Assembly (NCBI GenBank): GCA_037441225.1
Contig: JBBISU010000019.1
Span: 1 to 55,308 of the forward strand
Reading direction: 5' to 3'
Source: JBBFMJ01 sp037441225
GTDB lineage: Bacteria; Acidobacteriota; Thermoanaerobaculia; UBA2201
Length of the DNA: 55,308 nt
Positions 45,401-54,306 of the stretch are shown piece after piece. The notes under the pieces are model-generated. The model was not told the origin of the DNA and made no database searches. It saw only the letters and a list, made by a program, of their open reading frames with translations. Position numbers and translations under genes: made by a program. Position 1 is the first letter of the stretch. Every line of letters starts with the position of its first letter.

Positions 45401-48325
45401 GCCAACAGGAATATCACCATAACTTGCATTTGAAACAATTATCGTAACAAGAGGATTTGTTGTGCTTAAAGATGCATTTATACCTGTTGAATGTGCAGTA
45501 CCTGTATTTTGTATAATTGGACTGATATCTAAGTATTCACCAGGGTCTGCATTTGAATCTCCATCACCTGGACCACCTGAAAGACAATCATCTACAAAAG
45601 AAGTTGACTGGATTGAAAGGTTTGGTGTACCAGGTGTACAAATATTGCATACTGGGGAGGATGTAACTGCAAAAATTGATATATCATCAATGTGGCAGTC
45701 ATTTCCATAAGCACTTACTCCAAGTATTCCAATCATAACATTTGCCTGCCCTGCATAAGCAGATAGATCAACGCTATGCTCTGTCCATTGTACCGTTCCA
45801 TCATACCTTGAAATTGGTGCTCCTACATCTGCCCAACTTGTTCCTCCATCTGTTGAAACTTGAACCTGAACATAATCATTTGAAGTATTATATTCAATGT
45901 CATGGTACATCCAAAAATAAATATTTATAGAACCATAAGTAGAAAAATCAAAAGGAACATTGTATTGGAGGCGTGCACTCTTTCCAGATATTACATGCCA
46001 GGAATTAAACCATACAAGATTTGGAGCAGAATGGGAAGCTGTACCTGAAGGATGATGCGTTCCTGCATTTGTTGCCCAGGCAGGTGTTGTCCCACCTGGA
46101 TTGTTTACCACAACAGAGGACCAGTTTGCAGGAAGCGCTGGTGGAGCAATGCCATCAAAATTCTCATAAAATATTCTTGTAAGGGTTGAACCAACAGACA
46201 ATTGGAACATATCTGCCCAGCCACCTTCATTTGAAGAAATACTTAAATTTAAATCAATTGTTGTACCACAGGGCATTGTGGAATCTAAATGTATAAGATA
46301 ACCAGTTATAGAAGTTCCAGTTCCAGAAGCAGGAATATCTGGATAATTTGAAGAATTATTTAAAACAGTCACACCTGGAGTTGTGCTTGATAGGATTGCA
46401 GAAACACCAGTTGCTCCATCTGTTCCACTGTTTCTCAAAGTAACAAAAATAGTTATATCTTCACCTGGGTCAATTACACTATCCCCATCTCCAATACCAC
46501 CTGTCAAGCAATCATCTGTGTATATTGAACTATCATATTCAAGATTTGGTATTGAAACAGCAGCTGTTGTAAAAGACCATTCTGCGCCAGTCATAGTACC
46601 TGAACTATTTTTTGCAATAACATACCAATAATAGGTAGTTCCATTTGCTAGTCCATTTGCAGTGTATTGCGAAGAAGTTAAATTGCTTTGAAATAAGGGC
46701 GGGGAGGGGGTTGTTCCAAAATATAAATCATAGTAAATTGCATAAGGCGCATCTTCCCAGTCAATTAAAAGACCATTTGTTGGCTGGTCAATAGAGCCAT
46801 CAGGTGGTGCAATGTTATTAAATGCCCCAGGGGGTGGTGGTCCTACACAAGAAACAATTGATATGCCATCAACTTCTGCATCCCCTTGAAAAGCACCAAC
46901 AAGTGTTGTTGAGCCATTTGTAAGGTTTACAGTCCTGAGTTCACCTCTGCTCAATGTAAGATTATAAGCAGCCATATACATAATTTGATTGTCTACATCA
47001 AAATCCATTCCTTGTGCATAATTTGCATTAAAACCAACAGGACCTAAAAGAGTTGGAACTGCTGTTGCTGCATCAATTTTATATAAATTATCATTTCCTA
47101 TGTCAAGTGTATATAAATTTCCTGAAGAATCTGCTGCCAAATTTATAGCACAACTAACACCTGACACTTGCCCAACTTCTGTTGTTGCTCCATTTGCTGG
47201 ATTTAATGTATAAAGATAAGTATTACTTCCACAGTCAGTTGAAATTGCATAGACAGTTCCATTTGCATGTTCTGCAAGACCTGTAAAATAAGGTGCTGCA
47301 GGGTTTGGAGTTGAACTTCCTAAAACTGTTTTAGAAGCATCTGTTGTGCTGTAAGCAACAAATTGATTTGTATTGTCATCTATTGCATATATTCTGCTGT
47401 AATCCCCACCTATAAAATCTGCTCCGAAAGGGTAATCTGAACCAAAACTTCCAACTACATTAAATGTCCCTGGATTTGAAAGGTCAAACCAGACAAGGTT
47501 TGAATTATCCAAATCAAATCCATAAGCAACAACAGAACAAGCAGAAGTAGTGGTTGTAAAAGACCAAACAGGTCCTGTGGCAGGAGGGCACGTATTTAAA
47601 GTGTTATCTGCTACCACATACCAGAAATACTGTGTATTTCCTGAAAGCCCTGTAACATCATACTGACTTACAGAAGTTGTTCCATAATAAGGGGGTGGGT
47701 TTGTTGTTCCAAAATATAAATCATAAGTATTTGCACCAGTTGAATCATCCCAGTTTAAAGTCAAAGTTGTTGGTTGGTTTATTGCCCCATCTGCAGGATT
47801 AGGATTTGAAGGAAATGAAATTTGTGGATTTGAAGGACAGGAAACTGTTAAGTTTAAATCAGAATCATTTCCTGGTTGATCACTTTCTGTTGTTGAAGAC
47901 CATAAAACATTTCGCAGTTGAAAAGAAATTGGAGTTCCATCACAAACATCTGTTAGAGTATCAAAAGTAAAAGATGCCAAAAGTTGCGAACCAGAACCAG
48001 AAGGAATTGGAAGACCTGCAGCAGCAAAATTTATCCAGTTTGGAAAAACTCCAACACTTTCCGTCCAACCATTAGTTGTAAGTATTGGTCCCATAGTGTA
48101 ACCTGAATATGAAAAAATAGTACTATCAAAATAAAGACCTCCACCTGCGCCATCATTACTCCATTGAACTGCTACCAAATCATCAGGATTATCAACCCAT
48201 ACTTCAACATTTATTTGGTTTCCACAGGTAGGGTTATTAGCCACAAGTGAAAAACTTCGCGCTGCAGAAAGCACTACCAGAGATGAGGATAAAAAAACAA
48301 GGAAAAAAAGAATTAATTTTTTCAT
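42500..48325 (-). CDS. 1941-residue modular surface protein (FN3, jelly-roll, paired C-terminal modules)
   Basis: A giant exported protein. Signal peptide 1-21; a cohesin-like beta domain (22-160); FN3 unit 1 (165-255); a propeller-like region (255-488) with repeats such as GTVYAISTDCGSNTYLYTLN; FN3 unit 2 (492-585). Two copies of a linked pair follow: an acidic CARDB-like domain with GDGDSxxDPGE (588-708 and 902-1008) and a MAM/jelly-roll domain (708-888 and 1012-1185). FN3 units 3-5 (about 1190-1475) each end in WxFTT. The C-terminus holds two ~225-residue related modules (1480-1725, 1728-1941) sharing WKTDVQIFNP / WKSDLRIFNP, FRTNIG and SVVDNY.xDAI. It probably sits on the cell surface or is secreted, binding proteins or glycans. 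No protease or glycosidase motif was seen. Its composition (Thr, Ser, Asn, Gly-rich) differs from its Lys/Glu-rich neighbours. Confidence 0.85.
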   Translation of the reverse strand: MKKLILFFLVFLSSSLVVLSAARSFSLVANNPTCGNQINVEVWVDNPDDLVAVQWSNDGAGGGLYFDSTIFSYSGYTMGPILTTNGWTESVGVFPNWINFAAAGLPIPSGSGSQLLASFTFDTLTDVCDGTPISFQLRNVLWSSTTESDQPGNDSDLNLTVSCPSNPQISFPSNPNPADGAINQPTTLTLNWDDSTGANTYDLYFGTTNPPPYYGTTSVSQYDVTGLSGNTQYFWYVVADNTLNTCPPATGPVWSFTTTTSACSVVAYGFDLDNSNLVWFDLSNPGTFNVVGSFGSDYPFGADFIGGDYSRIYAIDDNTNQFVAYSTTDASKTVLGSSTPNPAAPYFTGLAEHANGTVYAISTDCGSNTYLYTLNPANGATTEVGQVSGVSCAINLAADSSGNLYTLDIGNDNLYKIDAATAVPTLLGPVGFNANYAQGMDFDVDNQIMYMAAYNLTLSRGELRTVNLTNGSTTLVGAFQGDAEVDGISIVSCVGPPPPGAFNNIAPPDGSIDQPTNGLLIDWEDAPYAIYYDLYFGTTPSPPLFQSNLTSSQYTANGLANGTTYYWYVIAKNSSGTMTGAEWSFTTAAVSIPNLEYDSSIYTDDCLTGGIGDGDSVIDPGEDITIFVTLRNSGTDGATGVSAILSSTTPGVTVLNNSSNYPDIPASGTGTSITGYLIHLDSTMPCGTTIDLNLSISSNEGGWADMFQLSVGSTLTRIFYENFDGIAPPALPANWSSVVVNNPGGTTPAWATNAGTHHPSGTASHSAPNLVWFNSWHVISGKSARLQYNVPFDFSTYGSINIYFWMYHDIEYNTSNDYVQVQVSTDGGTSWADVGAPISRYDGTVQWTEHSVDLSAYAGQANVMIGILGVSAYGNDCHIDDISIFAVTSSPVCNICTPGTPNLSIQSTSFVDDCLSGGPGDGDSNADPGEYLDISPIIQNTGTAHSTGINASLSTTNPLVTIIVSNASYGDIPVGSFAPPATPFEVYLSETIPCGTTIDFTLNITSNEGSWVDTFQINVGGSGPVIYLLSEEFESWPPLGWTIVDEQPGWSCDVWRSTAYWGATNDTGGAGEAADADSDACGGGMDTSMITPLINLSGYASAILDYDCNFQDYLGNGDAWTDISIDGGATWTNLRYETIDDPSTGHHVTIDLTPYIGQTIQIKFHFFTPAWDWYWRIDNVYISVTTPVCNVCSCPLPDPFNLITPPDLSTNVPLTNVLFDWDDSAGATSYNFYLGQTIPPPLYQVGLATSQITVPSLSQNTTYYWYVDAVNICGTTSSAVWSFTTVCPVPGAFNLISPPNGTTGIPTANVLLDWQDSSGATSYNLYFGTNPTPLLYQSNILSSQFTIPSLSQSTTYYWRVEAVNACGTTSSSTWSFTTETGCIPPDPPQLISPPNGSTDLIPPIELVWSGSGADYYEVYLGKMVGYLDLIGTTTGTSFVVSNLEEGTTYYWVINAVNSCGNASSEAWHFTTAGAPPVEEYNTIIPAVASAEGARSSLWKTDVQIFNPTEKTISYTMYFIPPDTDGTQTPYQFKGTIEPKKLAIFNDIVKNTFGLSHIVGGIQIVSNGNSISTARTYNRTELGTYGQFVKGYDVSSAIGKDSSYFVRQNEVGHIFHLINSISFRTNVGFMEVKGEPVEALINIYDNENNLLGSGSYNLQPKGFLQVNDIFNNLGISGFKSSARAEIKINGDGALFAYASVVDNYSNDAIFVPLLKEEGNLQNQSIAVAANKEGDRGTFWKSDLRIFNPKEEAQDVTINFVEKGNLYTKTVEVEGKNIIYTNDLIEQFFGLTDNVGEVQIIAPEGVLATSRIYTSMEENMTYGQFVPSTLIQGAIGINQEQYILHLASNESFRTNIGISEITGSPATVEIKLYSSDGNELASGMFNLSGNEFKQINRIFEIFNIGNVNNGYAKVKVLSGNGSVLVYGSVVDNYTGDAIYVIGQ

Positions 48326-48353
48326 AATACCTCCTTGAGCTAAATTTCTAAAT

Positions 48354-48381
48354 ATTATATCAGATTTATTTTATTTGTCAA
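48354..48381 (-). promoter_or_regulatory. Strong promoter of the giant surface protein
   Basis: On the minus strand TTGACA (48376-48381), a 16-base spacer and TGA-TATAAT (48354-48359) are followed by a ~25-base leader with AGGAGG just before the ATG at 48325. Both boxes match consensus, which predicts high expression. Confidence 0.8.
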
Positions 48382-48524
48382 GCAATTTTTTACAATTTTA
48401 AAATCTTTGATTTAAATTGTAATTTAAGATAAAATGATAAATTTAGCAAAGGTTTTGTTTCATCAATTAAAAAAAGGTATTAAAATTGAAAGAATAATAT
48501 AGCTAAATGAATTTTATTAAAGGT

Positions 48525-50138
48525 TTAAAAGGGCTTTTTATGGCCTAAACTGTTAAAAGTTGGAAAGACTAACCTTGAAGCATATTTTTTTGTAAAATAA
48601 ATTTTAACATTAGCAACTTCTTTTTTTGTTTCCTTATGAATTTCTTCCCCACTTTGTGGATTTATTTCAAACCTTGGATAATTTGAACCACTTAAAATTG
48701 CACCAATTTTATGGCTTTCTTTGAAATAATAAAAAGTATTTCCTATATTAACTTTTATTTTATAAACTTTTCCTTCTTCTAAAAGTTTTTCTTCCTCAAA
48801 ATTTTCTTTAAACCTTGCTCTTTGACATCCATCAGATATTAAAATCCATCTTCCATCGGGATAAATATCAACTAATCTTATACAAAGGTCTAAATCCTTT
48901 TTGTCAGAAGAGAAAAAAATTTCTGCATAAACATTTCCTAAAATTTTTAATGGTTCTTCAAGGATGTTTGTTTGAAAATAAATTATATCGTCTCTATTTA
49001 AAATTTCTCTTTGATCAAAGGGACCATTTTTTAAAAATAAATTTGCACCTCCAATTGTAGGAGAAGGATTCTCTGGATCAAACCTAACTTCTAAGAAATT
49101 TTCATCCTCTGGCTTCTCTTTTGTTAAGCTTTTTTCTTTTGAAAGATAAAACCTTTTTAAAGGATAATTTATTTGATTATACTCTTTTAAATTAAACCAT
49201 ATATTGTAATCATTTGATGAGACATTGACATCCCCCATTATGTAACCAAAGAAACTTTTATCTTTAAAAGGTTTTTCACCTTTTCCTTTCAAGTAATAGT
49301 CAAACCAATTTTCAATTATATTATCTAAATTTAGAATTGAATTTGAAGGATAATTTAATTCCCCTTGTTTTGTAGTAAGGTAACCGCTGTGTGTCCAGGG
49401 ACCAATTATTAAAACTTGATCATCTTTGTCTTTTGAAACTTTTTTAAAACCTTTATATGCTTCAATTGTTCCATCCTTAAACAAGTCATACCATCCACCA
49501 ATATTTAAAGTTGAAATATTTAAATTATCGTACTTTCCATCAAGAGACAAAGAATCCCACAAATAATTTTTTTTTGGATTTTCCAATAAAAGGGGAATAT
49601 TTTTTTCTTCATCGTTTTCTCTCATCCACTTTAAAATATCATATTCTCTAAAAACTCCCCCAGGATATACAGCATATTCATAAAGATCTGGCGTTGCAAC
49701 TAAAGATACTATTGTTTTTAAAGAAGAAGGATTTGTAGAAGCCATTAGATAATTGTTAATTCCTAAGGCAGAAGCACCAAAGGCACCAATATTTTTATTG
49801 CACCAGCTTTGTTCTTCAAGAAACTTTATAGTATCAAAGCCATCTTCTGCTTCCTTTAAAAAAGCAGAAGGGTCTCCCCCTGATTTATTATGTCCCCTTG
49901 TATCTTGAATTGCCACTATGTATTTCTTAGAAGAAAAATAAAAACCAACTGAACGCAAATTTTCTTTTCCATAAGGAGTCCTGATCAATACCACAGGCAA
50001 AGGGTCATCAAAAGAATAAGGGAAATAAATATCAGTTGAAAGAGGTACCCCATCCCTTGTAATTATATTATATGTTTCATAATATTGGGATAAAGATATA
50101 TTTGCTATAAAAAGAACTATTAAAAATTTAAATTTCAT
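48525..50138 (-). CDS. S15/CocE-type alpha/beta hydrolase
   Basis: A 537-residue exported hydrolase of the X-Pro dipeptidyl-peptidase/CocE-NonD family. Signal peptide 1-18. The alpha/beta core has RTPYGK, QDTRGHNKSGG, the nucleophile S123 in GASALG, Asp in GGWYDLFKDG, and His in GPWTHSGY. The C-terminal ~200 residues are the family's beta jelly-roll. The nucleophile elbow is usually GxSYxG; here Ala replaces Tyr, so the oxyanion environment may differ. Known members cut X-Pro peptides or acyl esters. It is last of the minus-strand operon starting at 54299 and overlaps the FabD-like gene by 11 bases. Confidence 0.85.
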   Translation of the reverse strand: MKFKFLIVLFIANISLSQYYETYNIITRDGVPLSTDIYFPYSFDDPLPVVLIRTPYGKENLRSVGFYFSSKKYIVAIQDTRGHNKSGGDPSAFLKEAEDGFDTIKFLEEQSWCNKNIGAFGASALGINNYLMASTNPSSLKTIVSLVATPDLYEYAVYPGGVFREYDILKWMRENDEEKNIPLLLENPKKNYLWDSLSLDGKYDNLNISTLNIGGWYDLFKDGTIEAYKGFKKVSKDKDDQVLIIGPWTHSGYLTTKQGELNYPSNSILNLDNIIENWFDYYLKGKGEKPFKDKSFFGYIMGDVNVSSNDYNIWFNLKEYNQINYPLKRFYLSKEKSLTKEKPEDENFLEVRFDPENPSPTIGGANLFLKNGPFDQREILNRDDIIYFQTNILEEPLKILGNVYAEIFFSSDKKDLDLCIRLVDIYPDGRWILISDGCQRARFKENFEEEKLLEEGKVYKIKVNIGNTFYYFKESHKIGAILSGSNYPRFEINPQSGEEIHKETKKEVANVKIYFTKKYASRLVFPTFNSLGHKKPF

Positions 50139-50997
50139 AAATACCTTTTAAAAGCTTAATCTCCCTGTTATGAAGTTTAAAAATCTTTTGGAAAAAACCA
50201 CTTTCCGATGCCTCAATAAATTTTAATTTTTCTTTTTCCAAATATTTACAAATTGAATTAAAGAGCATTGGACTGCTTATAATTGAAGAAAGCAATGATT
50301 TTCCTTTTTCTTTATCTTCAATTAAAGAAATATCAATTGGGCTTAAAATTGGAATTTCTGGATTTTTCAAATTTTTCCATAAATCTTCATTCTTTTCTAA
50401 TTCTTTTGAAACTTCTCTTAAAATTGGTGTATGGATAGGCCAGGGAGAAGGTAACATTTTTAAAGAAAAAGCTTTATCTTTTAAAAAATTGTAAACTTCT
50501 TCAATATCTTCTTCTTTCCCTCCTATTGTATAAGACATTGGATGGTTTATAGAAGAAAAATAAATGTTTTTTAAATTTATTTTTGCTTCTTCTAAGGGAT
50601 AACCAGAGACATAAAGCAGTTTACCTTTTAAGTTTAATTTATTTGCTATATCATAATTAAATTTTAATATTTTTATTACATCTTCAAAAGGAAGGATTTC
50701 TGCCAAAGCAATTGAAGGGAAAACACCTAAACTGTAAGGAACTAAAATTTTTATCTTATATTTTTCTTTTAATGCAAGGCCTAAAGAATAAGCATACCAG
50801 CAAATTATTGGCTGGGAGTATTTGATATCATAAATTTCTTCAGAACTATTTATAATTATTTCTTTTAGATCAAACCCCCAGATTTTTTCAGTAATATTTA
50901 AGATTTCAAGAGAAAAGGGCAATTTATTAAGGAGTACTTTTCCAAACCCAATCTCTTCTGCCCCCTGCCCTGGAAGAAAAAATATTATTTCTTGCAC
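50128..50997 (-). CDS. FabD-like acyltransferase lacking the malonyl-binding Arg
   Basis: A 289-residue acyltransferase-fold protein: FLPGQGAEEIGFG at the start, nucleophile S89 in PYSLGVFPSIALAE, and catalytic H189 in PWPIHTPI. In FabD the motif is GHSLGE and an Arg about 25 residues later binds the malonyl carboxylate. Here Pro stands before YSLG, Val replaces the Glu, and the Arg region reads KILKFNYDIANK with no Arg. The catalytic pair is kept, so it may move an acyl group other than malonyl. It lies between a small Cys-rich protein and an S15 hydrolase, not with fatty-acid genes. Start overlaps the upstream gene by 13 bases. Confidence 0.8.
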   Translation of the reverse strand: MQEIIFFLPGQGAEEIGFGKVLLNKLPFSLEILNITEKIWGFDLKEIIINSSEEIYDIKYSQPIICWYAYSLGLALKEKYKIKILVPYSLGVFPSIALAEILPFEDVIKILKFNYDIANKLNLKGKLLYVSGYPLEEAKINLKNIYFSSINHPMSYTIGGKEEDIEEVYNFLKDKAFSLKMLPSPWPIHTPILREVSKELEKNEDLWKNLKNPEIPILSPIDISLIEDKEKGKSLLSSIISSPMLFNSICKYLEKEKLKFIEASESGFFQKIFKLHNREIKLLKGIYEI

Positions 50998-51179
50998 TTT
51001 ATAAAAAATTCTATAGATCTATTATATGTTCTTTCATCCTTTGGTGAAAAAAAACAGCCAGGGATTTCTCCATTTCTTCTATGATAAAGGACACATTCAC
51101 AACACAAACCCTTCCTTGGACAGGGCTCATAAGTACAAGTGCAAATTTTTAAGTTTTTTTCTTTATTGCATTCTGCCAT
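50985..51179 (-). CDS. Small Cys-rich protein (DUF6485-like)
   Basis: A 64-residue protein with eight cysteines (CNKEKNLKICTCTYEPC, then RKGLCCECVLYHRR and GCFFSP). The pattern matches what I remember of DUF6485, small proteins thought to bind metal or an Fe-S cluster; the assignment is from recall. No signal peptide, so probably cytoplasmic. It overlaps the sulfatase-fold gene upstream (17 bases) and the FabD-like gene downstream (13 bases), firmly inside the operon. Confidence 0.7.
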   Translation of the reverse strand: MAECNKEKNLKICTCTYEPCPRKGLCCECVLYHRRNGEIPGCFFSPKDERTYNRSIEFFIKCKK

Positions 51180-53127
51180 AAAGCTCCTCCAGATTTATTT
51201 TTTCTCCTCTTTCAATTTTATCTATTTTTTCCTTTATTTTATTACATATATTACTTTTTTGACAAAAATTATATGCTCTATATAAATAAATTAAACTTTC
51301 ATCTTTTTTCCCTTCTAATATATATAAAATAAGACCCAAATTGTAATTTGCTTCTGTGTTATTTGGATAAACTTTAAGAACTTGCTTATAATAATTTGCT
51401 GCTACCTTTAAATTTTCTTTTTTTATTGAAACCCTTCCAAGTGATAAAAGGAATTCAGGGTTTATTGGATCCATCTTGTAGCATTTATGATAAAGAAAAA
51501 AACTTTCATCATACTTTTTTTCTTCTTCTCTTATTTTTGCCACTTCAAAAAATAAAAAGGGATCCTCTATTTGGTTTTCTTCTGCTCTTTTTTGTAAATT
51601 TATAATTTCCTCTTTTTTTCCTTTTTTAGAATAAATTTTTGAAAGTTCCCCATATGCTTCCCTTAACCTTGGATTTTTTTCAATACAAAATTTTAATATT
51701 TCTTCTGCTTCATTAAATAAATTATTTGCAATCAATGCTTGTGCATATCTTAATTTTGTTACAACATCACTGGATCGCAAATAATAAAGCTTCTTAAAGG
51801 TTTCAAGCCCTTTCTTATTTTCACCAATTGACAAATACAATTTACCTAAGGCAGATAAAACTTCTCCATGCTGAGGAAACTCTTTTAAAATAGAATTTAA
51901 AATTTCAACTGCTTTTTTGTAATCTTTAAATTCAAGTTCCTCATAAGCTTCTTTTAATTTTTTTTCTGCTAAAACACCTTTTTCAGGGTCTTTTAAATTT
52001 TCTCCTTTTTTTGGCATCAAATAACCAAGGGATTTCAAAATTTTTTCACTTTCTTTTGGGAACTCATCCAAATTATCAGGGAAAACCTTTTCTTTTAAAA
52101 CTTTTAACATCTCTTTTACCTTATCTCTCTTTTCCTTAGATACATCTTTTTCTTCTTTTGGATCTTTTTTCAAATCAAAGAGTTTAAAATTTTTATCTCC
52201 ATATAAAATTAGTTTATAATCTTTAAAAATCACTGCCTTTGCATCTTGAAAACCAAAGACCTCTCTCCCATAAATTGAAGAAGAAATTACTGGTTTTTCT
52301 TCCAATTTGCTTAAAATTTCTTTTAAACTTCTTTCTTCAAAAAAATAACTATAAATTATTTTATAAATCTCTTCAAAAGAAATCCTTTTTGAAAATTTTG
52401 CCTTTTTTATTTCAGGATTTATTAAAAGGCAAGGGACTTTTATTGCCCCTTCATACAAAAGAACACCATGTTCTAATTCACCATGCTCACCTAACAATTC
52501 CCCATGGTCACCTATTATCAAAGTTATTGTATTTTCTGGCAAAGTTTTAAATAATTCACTAACACAAAAATCAGTGTAAGCAATTTCTCCATCATAAGGA
52601 TTTTCAAAATTTTTCCTGAAATTTTCGGGGGGTATATAAGGGCTATGGGGATCAAAAAAATGGATCCACAAAAAAAATGGTTCTTTCAATTCCTTATTTT
52701 TTTCTTTAAATAAATTTAATGTATCTTCACATCTCCTTTCATTATTCATATTATCTTCATAAAAATCAAAACCAGATGATATCCCAAAGACCCTATCCAA
52801 AATTGAAGAAGAAACAAAACCATAAGTATTATAATTTTTTTCCTTAAATATTAATGGAAGATAATTTTTATTTGCTTTAAAAAACTGACCATTTAAAAAT
52901 ATTTTATGTTGAAAGGGCTCAACACCAGTAAAAAGTGAAATATGTGCAGGGAGTGTTAATGGAACAGGTGAATAAACATTTTCAAAAACAATTCCTTCCT
53001 TTGAAATTTCCATCAAATTTGGCGTTGTCTTTAAATCTTGGTTTGTCAAAGTTGTATGGTCTGCTCTTGTTGTGTCAAGGGTAAGGATTAATAAATTTTT
53101 TATTGAAAATATTAAAAAGAAAAGAAT
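51163..53127 (-). CDS. Second sulfatase-fold/TPR protein, unusual start
   Basis: A ~654-residue protein of the same layout as the one at 24049. The N-terminal hydrolase domain has LTLDTTRADHTTL (metal Asp), TLPAHISLFTG with Thr at the nucleophile site, and IGDHGELLGEH. Then about six TPR units. The conserved LTLDTTRAD lies upstream of the first standard start (TTG 53049), so that start is too late. The open frame reaches back to TAA 53145 and contains no ATG, GTG or TTG before the conserved block. ATT at 53127 (or 53130) with AGGAG 4-7 bases upstream is the best candidate and would give a signal peptide (ILFFLIFSIKNLLIL). This start overlaps the FadL-like gene end. A sequencing slip in the T-rich run is the alternative. 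Confidence 0.82.
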   Translation of the reverse strand: MLFFLIFSIKNLLILTLDTTRADHTTLTNQDLKTTPNLMEISKEGIVFENVYSPVPLTLPAHISLFTGVEPFQHKIFLNGQFFKANKNYLPLIFKEKNYNTYGFVSSSILDRVFGISSGFDFYEDNMNNERRCEDTLNLFKEKNKELKEPFFLWIHFFDPHSPYIPPENFRKNFENPYDGEIAYTDFCVSELFKTLPENTITLIIGDHGELLGEHGELEHGVLLYEGAIKVPCLLINPEIKKAKFSKRISFEEIYKIIYSYFFEERSLKEILSKLEEKPVISSSIYGREVFGFQDAKAVIFKDYKLILYGDKNFKLFDLKKDPKEEKDVSKEKRDKVKEMLKVLKEKVFPDNLDEFPKESEKILKSLGYLMPKKGENLKDPEKGVLAEKKLKEAYEELEFKDYKKAVEILNSILKEFPQHGEVLSALGKLYLSIGENKKGLETFKKLYYLRSSDVVTKLRYAQALIANNLFNEAEEILKFCIEKNPRLREAYGELSKIYSKKGKKEEIINLQKRAEENQIEDPFLFFEVAKIREEEKKYDESFFLYHKCYKMDPINPEFLLSLGRVSIKKENLKVAANYYKQVLKVYPNNTEANYNLGLILYILEGKKDESLIYLYRAYNFCQKSNICNKIKEKIDKIERGEKINLEELYGRMQ

Positions 53128-54299
53128 AATCCCACTCCTAAGTTATTCTTTTTATAATCAAAATCATCATTTTTTTCATAAATTGAAAAGGTGTAATAAC
53201 CCAAGAGATTTCCATCAAACTGCTTAAAATTTAAAGGGTAAGTGGCTCCCAATGTAAATTCAGCGCCATTCCCCATTTCAAAACCAACAAAAGAAGGATT
53301 TTTTACAATTTTTTCTTTTAAAAGGATTTCAAAATAACCTTTCAGTTTATTTGGAAATTCATAAGAAAGAAGTGCTTTTAATTTAAAAGAATCTTTAAAA
53401 TTTGCATCAATTTCTTGATCTTTTAAAACATCTTCGCCAGTTGAAGGGTCAACTGTTTCATTTTCATAATTAAAGCTTATTTTATTCCAGGAAGAGTATT
53501 TTGTATAAATCAAGGAAGCTGAAAGCTCAAAATCTTTTATTGGTTTTGTGCCTGAAATTATTATCTCTTGAGGTATGTAACTTTCAGTTTTCACTCCTCC
53601 TGATGGATAAAAGGTTTTCAATGTTTTATATACTTCTTCTGAAGTATCTTCTTCTGGTTCAAAATTTACTTCAAAATCATTAAACCCATAAGAAATTTTC
53701 AAATCAGGCCTGAAAATAAAAGCAAATTTGTAATCTTTAAATTTATATAAACTTGAAAGCTCAAAAGTTATTCCTTTTTTTGAACCCTTATAAGAGCCAT
53801 AAACTTCATAATTTCTTCCATCAATTTCAGGTGAAATTTCACTTTTGGAAAAAGCCAAATCCAAATCAATTTGTCTTAAAGAAAAGCCAACATTTAAATT
53901 ATTTAAAGTCCTTATCCCAAGGGATGCTCTAATCTCTTTTGCATTGTATTCAAACTTTCTTAAATTAAACCTAAAAGGGACATCTCCTTTAAAATTGCTA
54001 TTTTGAAAAAGGAAGGGAAAAATACCTGCTCCAATTGCTATATCTTCTGTAATATTATAAGAACCAGAAATTATTCCTTTAAAACCCTTTTCTTCCTTTG
54101 AGTTGAAATTTCTATAACTTGATTTTTCGTAAGAAAAATTTAAGCTTGAAAAAAATTGAAAGCCCTCAAATTCAACCATTGAAGAAGGGTTTAAAATAGC
54201 ACTTTCCCCTCCTCTTGTATTTGAAGGATAACTCCCAAAAAATCCTTCTTGTGAAAACAAATTAAAGGCAAAGAAAACTATTAAAAATATCCTTTTCAT
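53112..54299 (-). CDS. FadL/TodX-like outer-membrane beta-barrel
   Basis: A ~395-residue outer-membrane protein. Signal peptide MKRIFLIVFFAFNLFSQ, then the N-terminal FGSYPSNTRGGESAILNPSSM, which fits the FadL/OMPP1 family (GAxxxAMGGA...DAxxxxxNPA). The rest is alternating amphipathic strands ending in GVGLFFSF with a terminal Phe for barrel insertion. FadL-type barrels let hydrophobic substrates cross the outer membrane. The start at 54299 is chosen because TGTTAAAAT ends seven bases upstream; an ATG nine codons earlier would lie upstream of the predicted transcript start. First gene of the five-gene minus-strand operon. Confidence 0.82.
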   Translation of the reverse strand: MKRIFLIVFFAFNLFSQEGFFGSYPSNTRGGESAILNPSSMVEFEGFQFFSSLNFSYEKSSYRNFNSKEEKGFKGIISGSYNITEDIAIGAGIFPFLFQNSNFKGDVPFRFNLRKFEYNAKEIRASLGIRTLNNLNVGFSLRQIDLDLAFSKSEISPEIDGRNYEVYGSYKGSKKGITFELSSLYKFKDYKFAFIFRPDLKISYGFNDFEVNFEPEEDTSEEVYKTLKTFYPSGGVKTESYIPQEIIISGTKPIKDFELSASLIYTKYSSWNKISFNYENETVDPSTGEDVLKDQEIDANFKDSFKLKALLSYEFPNKLKGYFEILLKEKIVKNPSFVGFEMGNGAEFTLGATYPLNFKQFDGNLLGYYTFSIYEKNDDFDYKKNNLGVGLFFSF

Positions 54300-54306
54300 A
54301 AGAAAT

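Noticed and set aside
43900..47830. Regularly repeated segments as a possible CRISPR or DNA repeat array
   Set aside because: They are FN3 and related protein domains in one open frame; spacing and divergence follow protein units.
48441..48510. 22-codon plus-strand frame between the giant gene and the S15 hydrolase
   Set aside because: A TAAGAT lies upstream but is a weak -10 match; no further evidence of coding.
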